NCBI GenBank assembly: GCA_038030265.1
Contig: CM075938.1
Coordinates: 1,403,009-1,467,008 of the forward strand
Direction of reading: 5' to 3'
Length of the DNA stretch: 64,000 nt
DNA from: Corythucha ciliata
Taxonomy: Eukaryota; Arthropoda; Insecta; Hemiptera; Tingidae
In this document: positions 22,034-34,303 of the stretch, piece by piece
Layout of the letters: the number at the start of each line of letters is the position of its first letter
Numbering within the stretch: the stretch's first letter is position 1
Translations under genes and position numbers: made by a program
Notes under the pieces: generated by a model
What the model was told of the DNA's origin: nothing
The model's database searches: none
The model's input: only the letters and a program-made list of their open reading frames with translations

Positions 22034-23762
22034 AGTTCGTGCAGTGGAACTCAAGATCAGCGATAAGCAACAAAGGTAGTCTGGAGCACTTTTCAAGTAC
22101 AAAACAAATAGATGTGGCCATCCTCTCCGAAACATGGTTTCAGCCGGGTTGATATGTCAATTTCCGAGGTTACAACAATTTACGTCAGGACAGAAGTGAT
22201 GGTAAGGCAGGAGTAGCAATCCTAGTCAAAAATGATATCCCTTATAGAGTCGTGAATGTCGGAACTATCCAGGGAGTCATGATGGTGAGCATAGAAAATT
22301 CCGTTATTTACGGACCCAGAGAAACAACGATCGGCCTTCCGCAGGGGGATATGCTCAGTGGTATTTTGTTCGCCATCTACACAGCAGACCTTCCCGAAAT
22401 ATGTCCCCCCGAGGTTAGAGTCATACAATATGCGGATGACATTTGTATAATCACGAAAAGCCCGGACCCTAATGTATGCAAGACAAATTTAGATGCTACA
22501 GTCGCTATGGTTATCCACTGGTCGCACCTGAATGGTTTCAAGATATCAAATACAAAGTTGGTGGTCTGTCCATTCAGTCGAAGGCCTTACCTATCGGAGA
22601 TAGCATCGCCCTCGGAGGAGTCGTTTTCCCAGTCGAAACAAAATTTCGATTTTTAGGCCTTATGGTGAATAAAAAATTGAAGTGGACGGATCATATAAAC
22701 TACCTTGAGGGAAAAACAGAAAAATATCTTAATATATTGCGCTTTATTTGCTGGAACAACTGGGGTACCAACCAATCTTCGTGCCTCCATTTTTACAGGG
22801 CTACAATCCGAGCCCTTTTAGATTTCGGAGCTATATTCTATGGCAACGCCCCAAAAACTTCCCTAGCAAAACTCGACAAAATTCAACTAAAAAGCATCCG
22901 ATTATGTATCGGACTTCTTTCCAGTACACCCACGAATGTAGTCCTAGCAGCAGCAAACGAACCCCCTCTGTATTTCAGAAGAATAATGTTAGCGGTCCGC
23001 TTTATTAGGCGAGTGGTAGCTAGGACTCCAATCGTCACGAATAATATCTGCAACCTTAGGCCAAAAAGTTCTGGCATACGCTTACTGGAGACAGAAGAAG
23101 GCTTCTTTGATAGTGAACAGCTTTTTAGATTTCTCGAGCACACGACCACTGGTATACCAATCAGCGACTCCCCCGCTGTTCCAAGCCAAGTACGAAGACC
23201 TCGTAGTAAGTGTCCCAACGCTCCGGATGCCAGAAGACAAAGAAGTGAACTTTTCCAGAGTTAATCGAAACTTGTTCGAGGACAAAATGAGAAGGCTACT
23301 CCCCGACACATACATAATGTACACAGATGGGTCAAAATCTGAGGGCGCGGCTGGCGCTGCATTCTATGCCCCTGCATCGGATACCGAAAAGGCTTATAAG
23401 CTGTCTCAATATACTTCCAGTTTTTCTGCTGAGTTGATTGCAGTACTGGAGGCGCTAAGGCACACGGCAACAACCAACGCCAACAAAATCGCGATTCTAA
23501 CTGACTGTAAGAGCATTATCGACAGTTTTTTCCGCATCTCGTTGAATGCTAAAACCTCTCATTTGTTTATGGAAGCCCTAAGTCTAGCAAACGAACTAAT
23601 TTCAAAAAATAAGCAAATTAAATTGGTCTGGGTTAAAGGGCATTCAATGATTCCCGGTAATGAGGAGGCTGATAGGATGGCTAAAACTGCCTGTTCATCA
23701 GGTACACTTAGCGAATACAAAATACCTTTTACGGACACACTACCTCAGGCAAAAATTAAATG
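22032..23762 (+). pseudogene. LINE ORF2 part 1: endonuclease start, RT, RNase H
   Basis: The endonuclease start shows VQWNSRSA and LSETW, then a stop at 22150. Around 22305 the frame runs directly into RT (GLPQGDMLSGILF, then VIQYADD), so several hundred codons of endonuclease and RT fingers/palm are deleted. The frame then changes near 22560 (22476-23264 frame: FRFLGLMVNKKLKW) and again near 23160 into the 23107-23790 frame. That frame carries RNase H with MYTDGSK, SAELIAVLEAL, LTDCKSI and GNEEADRMAK. Coding is interrupted at 23762 by the gypsy LTR and resumes at 27919. Non-functional. Confidence 0.88.
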
Positions 23763-23881
23763 TGTGGCGTCCCTTCACATTTTTACATAAAAACATCAGT
23801 TGTTCGGTTTTTCTTTGTTAGAAAAATATAGACTTTCGTTCTCTGACTTACGCGGTCTCGTTTTTCTTGTACACGCTTACA
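23763..23881 (+). repeat. 5' LTR of the CsRn1-like element
   Basis: 119 bp, TGTGGCGTCCC to CGCTTACA. It differs from the 3' LTR at position 5 (G versus A) and near position 58 (G versus A). Confidence 0.93.
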
Positions 23882-23911
23882 ACTGGTGACCCCGACTTCA
23901 CTCGTAGTATT

Positions 23912-24750
23912 ATGGCTCAACCGGCTAATGACGACGCGGTTCTAGAGCCACAACGCATTTCAAGTGTCTCCGTTCGGCTACCTCCGTTTTGAAGCCACCG
24001 GCCTGATCTTTGGTTCCGCCAAGTCGAAGCTCAGTTCGACTTACCAGCCAACCGTATCACTCAGGACACTACGAAATTCAATTATGTCGTTTCCACTCTC
24101 GACATGGACGTCCTCGAATACGTCAGTGACATCATCAACCACCCGCCTGCGACCCACAAATACGATGCCCTGAAAACAGCGCTTCTTTCCGCTTTCACCG
24201 ACACCGACGAACACAAATTCACCAAACTCCTCCACGAGGTCGAACTTGGAGACGATAAACCGTCACAACTTTGGAGGCGCATGAAGGAGCTCGCCGGCAC
24301 TCAAATATCTGACGACGCGCTCAAAACTTTGTGGCTTCACCAACTTCCGTCTTCCGTCCAATCCATTCTCGCCATCAGTTCCGAACCTTTACCGATTCTC
24401 ACAAAATTAGCCGACAAAGTTTTCGAAGCTGCTGACCGTGGACGACATCACTTCCTTCCTCCAGAGTCAACACATTCCCCTTCCGAACCCACAACTTCCG
24501 CACCTTCTTCTTCCACCCTTCTCGACGCGATCCAACGGCTCACTCAACGCCTTATATACCGACCTCGAACAACGTTCAACCCCCTCGCTAATACGCCGTC
24601 GCTACAGATCACCTTGTCCCAAACCAGAACTACACACTTCACCCCCAAAAACAGGTTTCTGTTATTATCACGAAAGGTTCGGTAACAAAGCTCAAAACTG
24701 TCGTTCCCCCTGTTCCTTTTCTTCAAAAAACTAATGTTCCGATCGCAGGT
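23912..24750 (+). pseudogene. gag: gag of the CsRn1-like element
   Basis: Starts at ATG 23912, 30 bp after the 5' LTR, with VSVRLPPF, typical of this group's gag. A TGA at 23990-23992 sits where a Trp codon is usual (next residues SHRPDLWF). The frame then stays open to 24685. The zinc-finger part (CYYHERFGNKAQNC) is read in another frame (24438-24734), so there is a frameshift near 24560-24640. Gag would form the particle core that packages the RNA. Dead as it stands. Confidence 0.85.
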
Positions 24751-27583
24751 GGCGGCAAGCGATCGCCGTAACTCGACACGCCGCCTATTTGTTACCGACA
24801 AAACAACCAAAGTTCGTTTCCTCATCGACTCAGGCGCCGACGTAAGCGTCATTCCCTGCCGCGCCGCGACAAAACTAATGGCCCACAGAAGTTCACCTTG
24901 TCTACTGCTGATGGTTCTGCGATCCCTACGTATGGTTCCCGCTTTCTCTCACTCGATTTCGGTCTTCACCGTTCGTTTCGATGGCCCTTCGTCCTCACAG
25001 AGGTAACATACCCCATTATCGGAGCCGACTTCTTGGCACACTTCGATCTTCTCATCGACCTCCGTCGTCATCGTCTGTTGGATGGCACTCCTCAACTTTC
25101 TGTCGCTGGTGTTCATCCTTCAACTGCACCGTCGAATAACCCAGCACGCCTGAACCTCTGTGACACGACGAATAAGTTTGCCGCGTTGCTCACGCAATTC
25201 CCTGACATCATTCAACCTCCCTCCTATCCACGCCCATCTCTACCACACAATACCCAGCACGCAATCGAAACCACCGGACCACCTGTTCGTTCCCGCTTTC
25301 GACGTCTTCACCCCGACAAGTTGAAAGCTGCCAAAGCAGAATTCCAAACAATGCTAGACCTCGGCATCTGTCGTCCCTCTAAATCTTGTTGGTCTAGTCC
25401 GCTCCACCTCGTTCCTAAAAAGACGGCACCTGGCGACCTTGTGGTGATTTCCGACGCCTAAACGCTGTCACCAAACCTGACCTCTACCCTCTCCCTCATC
25501 TTCACGATTTCACGTCCAATCTTCACGGAACGACAATTTACTCGAAGCTAGATCTCCTTCGAGCATACAACCAAATACCAGTCGCACCTTCCGACATCGA
25601 AAAAACCGCCATCATCACACCTTTCGGCCTTTTTGAATTTCCGATGATGTGTTTTGGTTTACGCAACGCCGGTCAATCATTTCAGCGATTTATGGATGAA
25701 ATACTTCGCGACCTTCCCTTCATCTTCGTTTACCTCGACGATGCGCTTATTGCTTCCAAATCTCCCGCAGAACATCTGGAGCATCTCACTCTCGTTTTCC
25801 AGCGTTTCAGGAGCTACGGACTCCATCTTAACGTGAACAAATGTGTTTTCGGCGTAACCGAAGTAGACTTCTTAGGTTTCCGAGTCACACCGTCCGGCAC
25901 ATCACCACTTCCTCAACGTGTTCGTGCCCTCACCGAAGCTCCTCGACCTACAACCTTTCAATCCTTGCGTCGTTTCCTCGGAACCATAAATTTCTACCGC
26001 CGCTTCATTCGCCGCGCGGCCTGGGCCCAAATCACGCTTCATGACGCCTTAAAAACTAGCAAAAGCGAAACATCTCCCATCCAATGGACTGATCAGTTGA
26101 TTGAGGCCTACGACCATTGTCTGCAAGATCTCGCTGACGCTACCCTTCTCGTCCACCCCAAGCCTGACTCACCCTTGACCCTTTTCGTCGACGCTTCAGA
26201 TACTGCCATTGGCTCTGCTCTTCATCAACAAACCGACGGTACCTGCCAACCGCTAGCGTTTTTCTCTCGGAAGCTCAGTGAAACCGAACGACGGTACAGT
26301 GCCTATGACAAAGAGCTTCTAGCAATTTACGCTTCAGTCAAGCACTTTCGGGACTTCGTCGAGGGTCAACAACTCACAATTTTCACAGACCACAAGCCCC
26401 TCATTTTCGCTTTCAAGCAAAAACCAGAAAAGGCGTCCCCTCGTCAATTTCGTCACTTAGATTTTGTAGCGCAGTTCACGACCACTATTCGACACATCAA
26501 AGAAAGTGACAACGTCGTAGCAGATTACCTTTACCGAGTCGACTCCATCCATATTTTCGATTTCACAGTCGTCGCTAAAATTCAAGAAGCAGATGACGAG
26601 CTAAAAAATCTCTGCCTCAATTCTTCACTCAATCTTCGTCGAGATGCATACCTGGCCTCAACATATCGTTATTTTGCGACGATAGACTCCGCGTTTTTAT
26701 TCCCTTATCCCTTCGTCGTCAAGCGTTCGCTCTAATTCACAACAGCGCACACCCATCTCCGAAGCGTACATCACAACTAATTCGTGAACGATTTGTTTGG
26801 CCCGGAATTGAGCGAGACTCCAGATCTTAGGCAAGAAACTGCCTTCAATGTCAGAAATCCAAAATTGGACGTCATACCCGTAGTCCTCTCGGTGTTTTCC
26901 CTCCCGTCGACGCACGTTTTCAATGCGTCCACTTGGACATCATTGGTCCACTTCCCCCATCACACGGTATGCACTACATCCTCACCTTGATCGACCGTTT
27001 TTCTTCCTGGCCCGAAGCCATACCAATTCAATCAATCTCCACCGAAACAGTGGCTGACGCTCTTTTCAAGGAATGGATCGCCCGTTACGGCGTTCCCGCT
27101 AAGATCATCACCGACAGAGGTCGACAATTCGAGTCCAATCTTTTCCGAATTCTCAACTACCGCCTCGGGATTCGTCATTTTCGTACGACAGCGTACCATC
27201 CGCAGTCCAATGGTAAACTTGAAAGATGGCACCGCCCTCTTAAAAACGCTCTCAAATGCCATAACTCTACCGATTGGTGTTCACTTCTACCAATCGTTCT
27301 GCTCGGTTTGCGAAACGTGCCAAACCAATCTGGCCATTCAGCTGCAGAACTTCATTTTGGCTCTACACTACGATTACCCGGTGAATTCTTCGATCCACCT
27401 GACCCGTCCACCGTCAATCCGTCACAATTCCTTCAGCGACTTCAAGAGTTTTTTCGTCATGTCCGGCCAGCCACCGACATCCACAACTCCTCACAAAAAA
27501 CGTTCGTTCACCCTCACCTCTCTTCGGCTGAGCAAGTTTTCGTTCGCGTCGATTCCATCAGAAAACCGTTTCAACAACCTTAA
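24734..27583 (+). pseudogene. pol: pol of the CsRn1-like element (PR, RT, RNase H, integrase)
   Basis: Protease: FLIDSGADVSVIP near 24820, then a frameshift by about 24900. RT start (24898-25461 frame) includes GADFLAHFDLLID and PVRSRFRRL, and shifts frame at about 25440. RT core (25470-26735 frame): [33 protein letters not shown]. RNase [25 protein letters not shown]. Integrase: the zinc finger is read from about 26715 with a TAG at 26828-26830. The core from 26933 has LDIIGPLP, TDRG and an intact glutamate in NGKLERWH. The catalytic residues are present but at least three frameshifts and two nonsense codons across gag-pol kill it. There is no env frame before the 3' LTR. Confidence 0.9.
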
Positions 27584-27795
27584 GATGGACCTTACCCTGT
27601 CCTCGAAAGAAACGACAAATATTTCACACTGGACATACACGGCAAGAAAACTTTTGTTTCGATCGACCGTCTAAAACCTGCGTTTCATCTACCAACTCAA
27701 CCCCTTCGAGACGTCCACTAACTCGACTACGTGGCCTATCCCATCTTTCTGCGTGACACTCTCGTCTTCCTCGCGTTCACTGGGAGGGGGGTTAA

Positions 27796-27914
27796 TGTGA
27801 CGTCCCTTCACATTTTTACATAAAAACATCAGTTGTTCGGTTTTTCTTTGTTAAAAAAATATAGACTTTCGTTCTCTGACTTACGCGGTCTCGTTTTTCT
27901 TGTACACGCTTACA
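27796..27914 (+). repeat. 3' LTR of the CsRn1-like element
   Basis: 119 bp, TGTGACGTCCC to CGCTTACA, nearly identical to the 5' LTR. It is followed by the target duplication AATG and the rest of the LINE. Confidence 0.93.
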
Positions 27915-27918
27915 AATG

Positions 27919-28321
27919 TATCAAAGACTGGCAAACAGATTTCGACCATATCAATAAGGGCACCAAATTTAAACGAATATCTCCAACAGTGGGAAAAAAG
28001 CCCTGGTATCATCTACTTCAACTAGCTCGCAAAAAAGTACGAATTTTGTGTAGAATTCGCTCAAATCACGGGATTTGCGGATCTTATTTGCAAATGATAG
28101 GAAACCGGCCATCAGCATCATGCTCACAATACAACGTCACGGAAGATATCGAACATATAATAATGGAATGCCAGAAGTATAGCAATTCAAGAAGAACATT
28201 TTTCAATTCCCTGTACAGATTAATCCCTATACCTTTCAACCTCCAAACAATTCTATCTCTCATCTCTCTCACACACGAAGGCCTCTCAGAATTCATCGCT
28301 AGGGAGAAACTAAACTTTTGA
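27919..28321 (+). pseudogene. LINE ORF2 part 2: C-terminal Cys/His segment
   Basis: Continuation of the LINE ORF2 after the gypsy insertion, beginning CIKDWQTDF. It holds a late Cys-x-His-x-Cys patch (CSQYNVTEDIEHIIMEC), typical of the C-terminus of I/Jockey-type ORF2. The stop is at 28319-28321, followed by a ~75 bp tail region ending in A-rich sequence. Confidence 0.85.
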
Positions 28322-28404
28322 AATAGATTCCACACTCAAATGCGGTAATGGCTGTATGGTCCTGGTACCCATGCCAAAAAAAACAAAAAAAAAACTACAG
28401 GGTT

Positions 28405-28687
28405 GGCCTTAAAAACAATACTTTTGCGTTGATTTCCACAATTTATTCGTAGAATGGCCTCCGTGCACCGCGAATTAGCGATTTTTTTCTCAATTTTAGT
28501 CTGGAAGTGGCATTTGGAGACCACAAATCGGCGTTTTTTCGCGGTTACGAATATTAGCGATTTTTTTTGCCGCGTCAGCAAGCTGCAAATTGCCGACCAG
28601 CACTTTATTAGGCTTAAGGACCTAACGAAATTGAGGGCACGATGTATTTTCTCTTTTTAGCCGCGAATTTTCCTCAAGAGAGCGCGA
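28405..28687 (+). repeat. Fragment of hAT-like non-autonomous family, forward
   Basis: Contains TTTTGCGTTGATTTCCACA and TTTATTCGTAGAATGG, then family A units. The same order occurs at 36112-36390 and 44259-44400. At 28688 it is interrupted by an inverted copy of the family. The missing 3' part seems to resume at 31237. Confidence 0.7.
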
Positions 28688-31236
28688 AAGGCTGTACAAT
28701 AGAAAAAAAAACACGCTAATTCGGGGCTAAAATTGGGAAAAATGACAAATTCCCAACTGAACTTGCTAAAAATCGCCCATTCGCCACTAATTCACGGCTA
28801 TTTTTCGAAAAATGCTAATTCACGACTGAAATTGAGAAGAATGGCTAATTAGCCGCTAAAATTGGGACATGCGCTAATCCACGGCAAAAATTGAGAAAAA
28901 TAGCTAATTCGCTAATGAAATTGACAAAAAGCGCTATTTATTAGCCGCTAAACTTGGAACAATCCTATTTCGCGGACTTGATTGAAAAGAATAGATAATT
29001 AATTCGCAGCTAAAATTGTAAAAAAAATCCGATAATTTGCGGATAAAGTATAGAAAAAACGTTCATTCGCGGATTTAAATTAAAGAAATCGGCTAATTCA
29101 CGGCTATTTTAGAGAAAACGCCAATTCACGACTAAAATTTAGTAAAAACGCTGACTCGGGGCTAAAATTCAGCATAAAAGACAATAATCTGTTGCTTCTG
29201 AAGGCAACTTCGTGCCTAAACCTGAAAAAACGCGCTAGTCCATAGCTAAAAGTTAAAAACAAAATTTTATATGCGGGACAAAAATAGTTCGTACACCGCT
29301 AATTTGCGGCCAATTTTGAGGAAAATCGCTAATTAATTAGCGCGGCTGAAATTAACGAAAAACGCTATACTTGCAGCCCAAAGTGCTAATTCACTGCTGA
29401 AAAGATTTTAAAAAAAAGCTAATTTCGTGCAAAAATCGAGGAAAACTTCAATTCGTGGCAAAAATTGAGGAAAATCGCTAAAATGGTATAAAAACGCTCT
29501 CAAGTTAAAATTCGACCAAAATGGCAAATTCACAACTGAAATAGCGTAAAATCGCCCAATCGAAATAGCGTAAAATGAAAAAGGGAATAGGATGCTGAAT
29601 GGCCGAAAAATTAGGACAAATACGCTATTTCACAGCTGAAATTGGAAAAATCGTTAATTTGCAATTTGCAGATATTAAGTTGTGGAAAAACGTTAATGCG
29701 CGGATACAAAATGAAGAAAATCACTAATTCACGGCAAAAATTGAAAAAAATCACCAATTAGCGCAGCTAAAATTAAGAAAAACGTTAATTTTCAGTTCAA
29801 ATTGGGGAAAAGTGCTAATTCTCAGTTAAAAATGGGAAAAATTGCTAATTTGATTGAGTCAAACGCCAATTCTTGACAAAGATTACCAAAACTCGGCACG
29901 GGTTGGAAACGCAACCACGCTGCTAAAATTTAGAAACATCACTAATTCTCGAATTAAGTGTCGTGAAATTTATAATTTAAAAATGACGATTTTTTGCCAG
30001 AAATTGATAGATAGATGTAAATTTTTCGGTTTGAAAAAGGTTTGAAAATAAAAATGTGCATTTATAATTTAAATTCGCACCTTCTGAAGGCATTTTTGAG
30101 ACTAAAATTCAGAAAAATGGCAAATTCATGCATGGCTATTGTATAATGTTAAAAAATACGCTAATTCACGGCTAGAACTGAAAAGAAACAGCAATCTATA
30201 CCTATAAAAGATATATACTTTTGCTAATGCGGTGGTCAAATGTGGAAAACCGCTAATTTGCGGGTAACATGTAGAAAATAAAATAATCAGCCTGGTCAAA
30301 TTTAAGAGAAAGGTTAATTTTAAGCCTAAAAATTGAGAAAAATGCTAATTTGAGGGCTAAAAATGGGAAAAAATTGCCAATTTACAGCTAAAATTGCGCC
30401 AAACGCCACTTTGTGGCTGAAATTGAGAAAATTCGTTAATTCACAGGTTTGAAACGTTACGAAGAGTCGCCGCTACAATTTAAAAAAAAAAGCGCTAATT
30501 CGTGGTTGAATTTGAGAAAAATTCTAATTTGCGCCAAAAACTGAATATATGCCAATTTGCGGATTCTGAAGGCAACTTTTCAGGCTGAAATCTGCCAAAA
30601 AAGCGCCAATTTATTGCAATAGGCGAAGAAACCGCTAATTCGCGAGTAAACTGAGAAAAATCTGTCATGCATTGCGTATGGTGAACCAAAGAAATCCTAA
30701 TTCGTGAAAAGTCCCCCTATTTTGCGGCTAATATTGTGGAAAACACTTAAGAAAAACGTTAATTTCCAGCTAAAACTGAGAAAAGTGCTAATCCCCTGGT
30801 AAAAAAAATTAAAAAATCGGTAATATGCTGCTAAAATTGAGGAAAACGCCAAAACTCGTGAATAATTAAGAAACATCGCTCACGGGATAAAAACGATACT
30901 TTGCTGCTTAAGTTGAGAAAATGCGCAAATTCATTGCTAAATGGGAGGGGGTGGGGCAAAACCGCTAATCTGCGGATGAAATTGAGAAGAACGATACACT
31001 CGGTCGAAAAAGCGCTAATTTGCGGGTAGAGTCCAAAAATCGCCCCTAACTGAGAGATTGAGATTGAGGAACTGAGAGATTGATAATGATGAGGCCAGCA
31101 AGATGTCCAGATTCAAGAGTGTGCTGGCTGGGTGGAATGATGACTAAAATGTGAAATTACCCCCCCCCCCTCCAACCATTACGAGATTTCAATCTGATCC
31201 CCCCCCCCCCAGGACAAATTCCTACGTACGCCACTG
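28688..31236 (-). mobile_element. hAT-like non-autonomous element, inverted copy
   Basis: Reverse complement of about 41781-43910. The left end GGCTGTACAATAGAAAAA matches inverted 43880-43905, and many array units follow in matching order. The right end at 31236 is CCTACGTACGCCACTG, the inverted form of the family's 5' terminus. Two C-tracts at 31161 and 31201 correspond to the G-tracts next to that terminus in the other copies. The interior is the family A array in reverse orientation. No gene; short frames such as 29854-30045 are repeat artefacts. Confidence 0.8.
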
Positions 31237-31580
31237 CAACCGTGCGACCTCTTTTCGTACCTATACATCCATGGATATCCTAAAAATCCTCATTTTCCCG
31301 TATTTAAGGTTTTCGGGGCGGTCGCCCCCCCCCCTCGCCATACTTCAGCAAGCGTGGGGTCTGAAGTTCAAGAAAGCTTAGCTGGACACACGCGGACCTT
31401 TTCGGGCTGCTTGAAGTCGAGGAAATCTGCTAAACCTATGACTTCAACGTGAAACGCTCATTTTTGGAGATTTTATAAGGCTCTTTAGAGCGTTGGTACT
31501 ATTGCCCCTTTCGTTCGTATACTTGTAGCTCGGGGGGGGGGGGATTTATCCCCAATAACCCCCTCGTACCTACGCCCCTG
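31237..31580 (+). repeat. 3' end of hAT-like non-autonomous family
   Basis: Matches 36513-36882 in order: CCATGGATA, a shared TTTTCGGGG-type G-tract, GGACCTTTTCGGGCTGC, and the terminus CGTACCTACGCCCCTG at 31565-31580. It is probably the continuation of the fragment at 28405-28687, with the inverted copy inserted between and about 170 bp lost. Confidence 0.7.
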
Positions 31581-32900
31581 CCTCGCTGTAAATTTGGTTT
31601 GCCATATACTCAGCCCGCAGCCGAATACAACATGTGCAAGTATTGTGGTTTCCTCCTCGAACACCCTGCAGTATTTAAACGAAAAATATATCGCTTTTCA
31701 GTTTGACAGAGAATATACTCCTATTCTAGAATATTAGTTTGTTCAACGCTACGATTAGCTCATGCGATAATTCCATTTTCCCTCGTTCTCTGATTGATTT
31801 AATTTCTTTTTTTCTTTTTTGTGCTATAAAAGTATTAGGTATACTGACCGAGTAGCAGCTCAGCCTGTGTTTTCCAGGGGCCTTAAAAAACCCCCGCCTC
31901 GTCCCTACCATAGAGATCCCCACAACTAAAATCCCCCTCCCCTCCCTCTCAATGGTGGAAACACTGTTGAAGGAAGACACATAAGATATAGAGGTCAAGG
32001 CTCCAAAGTGGGGCGGTACTTCGCACTGCCGTGATTATGCTCTTGCGCCAGGATAACTGGTTTTCCGGGCAATTGACGTGATTCATGTTGACTTCGACTT
32101 CCTATTCAATGATTCTCTCTCACTCTTTTTACGGTGTTTTTTTTTTCTTCTTCTTCTTCTTTCTTTTCAGCGCATTTTCATTCAAGAAACATTTTATTTT
32201 GTAGTAGTAGGGGAGCCCAAGAGGGGATTTCGGGATTTACTCAAGCCCAGATTAACATACTGCGGATACCTTGTACCTAGTTGAGTACCTCCACCAAATA
32301 TGAGCCCTATATATGTGGCCGCCCGTCAAGGATAAAGGTCAGATTAGTAAAAAAAAATTGATCACATTTGATTGACATTCTCGAGCGCGTCAGATTAAGG
32401 AAGTGGGAATTTACAGCCTTTATTTTTTTTATTTTTTTTTTTGCGCGTCAGCAACGTGGCCATTTTGCGCAGCTACTTGTACGATTAACTATATACTATT
32501 GTTTTTCTTTCCTATCACATCAGAAAGGCTGAGCCACACGCCACGGCAGTCTATTCATGAAGAGTACAATATACGACTGAATGTACGACAATATAGACAA
32601 TATACGGACTGGGGGGTACTCGAAATATTCCATCCCCAGTCTGGAGTGGGATTATAACCTACGTGACTGAGCCGGTACTAGAGATATTCCCAGCCCGTTC
32701 AAAACACATTGCTAAAACTAAACACAAATATCACAGTACGTCCGCCGGGTTGGTACTAGGATATTCCCAACCCAGCATTGAAGAAACTAGCCTAAGACAG
32801 CCACACCAATTCTCGCTAATAAATACACTCTCGCCAATAAATACTTCCACGCCCTTTCACGCAAATAAATACATTTACTAAATACTAACATAAACTTTCA
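31581..32900. other. No recognisable gene
   Basis: Includes T-rich and pyrimidine-rich tracts (32140-32170, 32420-32445) and a short stretch (CGAGCGCGTCAGATTA near 32385) that also occurs near 38530 and 41715. The frames at 31726-31998 and 32403-32657 show no domain. 32640-32780 repeats TATTCCCAGCCC-like words at ~50-100 bp spacing, possibly part of the adjacent LINE's 3' region. Confidence 0.5.
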
Positions 32901-32977
32901 TATAAAACGTACTTACAATACATATAAACATAGATATAAAGGGGCCTAAAGAGGACATAGGAGATATAATACTGCCG

Positions 32978-34303
32978 TGGCTAAATATCTAAGTACAGGT
33001 TGGCCTCGCGGAGAAACTGGAGTATTGGCTGAGTCGGGGAGTGAACCGAGAGCAGTTCTTCAATTTTCAATGTCTGCCTTTCGCCCAGGACCCTGCATCA
33101 GATGTCGTGCAGGGCGCGGCAATCTATCAGTAAATGCTCAAGAGATAACTCCCCTCCACACGCAGCACACCGCTGGGGCTCCCTGCCTTCAAGCAGGTGA
33201 CGGTGCGTCAGGCGTGTGTGGCCAATACGGAGCCTAGTAATCACTACCCCATCGCGCCTGGAGCAGTTCCCAACTGACAAGCCTCTCACGTTTGGTTTAA
33301 AACGCTTCAGTCCCCCACCACTGGCTGTCCACCTCCTCTGCCAAAGGCGACGGAGGTGTGCCTTGGTGGCCGCTTTGGCGTCTCTGGCGGGGACGGCCAT
33401 CGTTTGGTCCGGGTTCCCGGACGCGGCTTGCTTCGCAGCAGCGTCTGCTTTATCATTTCCGGTGAGCCCGATATGGCTTGGGATCCATACGAAAACAACG
33501 TCCCCACCAGTCGAACGTATTCTCTCGAGTTGGGCAAGCATATCCAAAAACTGTGGGTCCGTCGAGAACTGATCCAGGCCCTTCAGAGCACTCTGGGAGT
33601 CCGTACATATTAGAATGTGTGAGCCATCAGGACATATGTCAAGTGCCCGGCATATAGCATATAATTCCGCCGTATAAATACTTGCGTGAGGAGCAAGTGT
33701 CCATGAATGGACAGCGTCCCCCAGCACGACTGCACATCCCACACCCGAGTCCAACCGTGACCCGTCGGTGTACACGGGTGTGAAGTCCACGAAACGCTTA
33801 AGCAATTCGCGAAACCCCACCCGGTAGACGACGGGCGGGGTGTTTTCTTTTAGGTGTCGGGCTAGTTCGAGACATATTCGAGGAGCTGGCATGGTCCAAG
33901 GAGGGGTTGGCAAGGCCTTGATAGGCATCACCCCGACAAGCGGGATGTCGTTGCGCGAGCGCTCCTCCTCGGTCCTGATGGCTAGCGGTCGAGTTCGGGT
34001 GGGCAATAAACCATAATTTGTACGGTACGGATCCTCAGTAATCATGCCATGAGTGAAGTGCGATGGGGTAGCCCGTACTCCAGCCGCATAGTTCAGGGTT
34101 AATTGCACCCTGCGTAACGTAAGGGGCATCTCCCCGTCGGCGCAGTACAGACTTTGGACGGGGCTAGTCCTAAATGCCCCTGTCACCACTCGGAGGCCTG
34201 CGTTAAGCACTTTATCCAGAGCCGCAAGGCAAGTTCTCCGAGCCGATCCGTAGATCGGGGCTCCATAATCCAGTTTCGATCTGACCAGGGCATCGAATAC
34301 AGC
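32978..34303 (-). pseudogene. LINE ORF2 3' portion (RT thumb, RNase H, Cys/His end)
   Basis: Minus-strand I-type LINE tail, 5' truncated at about 34303 inside RT (SKLDYGAPIYGSA precedes the open frame 34210-33098). RNase H is complete in outline: VYTDGSRLDSG, IYTAELYAI, ICTDSQSAL and SHIGLTGNDKADAAAK. Then comes a Cys/His finger, CAACGGELSLEHLLIDC. At 33098-33100 a TGA (likely a former CGA) stops the frame; similar coding continues for ~40 codons to about 32978. It differs in sequence from the other three LINE remnants, so it is a separate family or branch. Otherwise well preserved. Confidence 0.9.

Larger units (their letters stand above)
23759..27918 (+). mobile_element. Ty3/gypsy element, CsRn1-like, complete with LTRs
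   Basis: Internal region between two 119 bp LTRs (23763-23881 and 27796-27914). The 4 bp target duplication AATG lies at 23759-23762 and 27915-27918. The primer site TGGTGACCCCGAC at 23884-23896 matches the 3' end of tRNA-Trp, as in the CsRn1 group. A polypurine tract GGGAGGGGGG at 27782-27791 precedes the 3' LTR. The two LTRs differ at only two positions by eye, so insertion is fairly recent even though the coding region has several breaks. Confidence 0.93.
21326..28397 (+). mobile_element. I-type LINE, 5' truncated, split by a gypsy element
   Basis: A non-LTR retrotransposon with an ORF1 zinc-knuckle segment (21332-22033), an endonuclease start (about 22032-22305), RT and RNase H (about 22305-23762) and a C-terminal segment (27915-28321). 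It ends in an A-rich tail at about 28374-28397. The presence of RNase H places it with I-type LINEs. The CsRn1-like gypsy element at 23763-27914 interrupts it. The middle of the endonuclease through the early RT is deleted near 22305. Confidence 0.88.

Noticed and set aside
23759..27918. Endogenous retrovirus with env
   Set aside because: No frame between integrase and the 3' LTR that could be env; it is a plain Ty3/gypsy retrotransposon.
33216..33613. Plus-strand frames of 118 and 85 codons
   Set aside because: Antisense shadows of the LINE RNase H frame on the minus strand.
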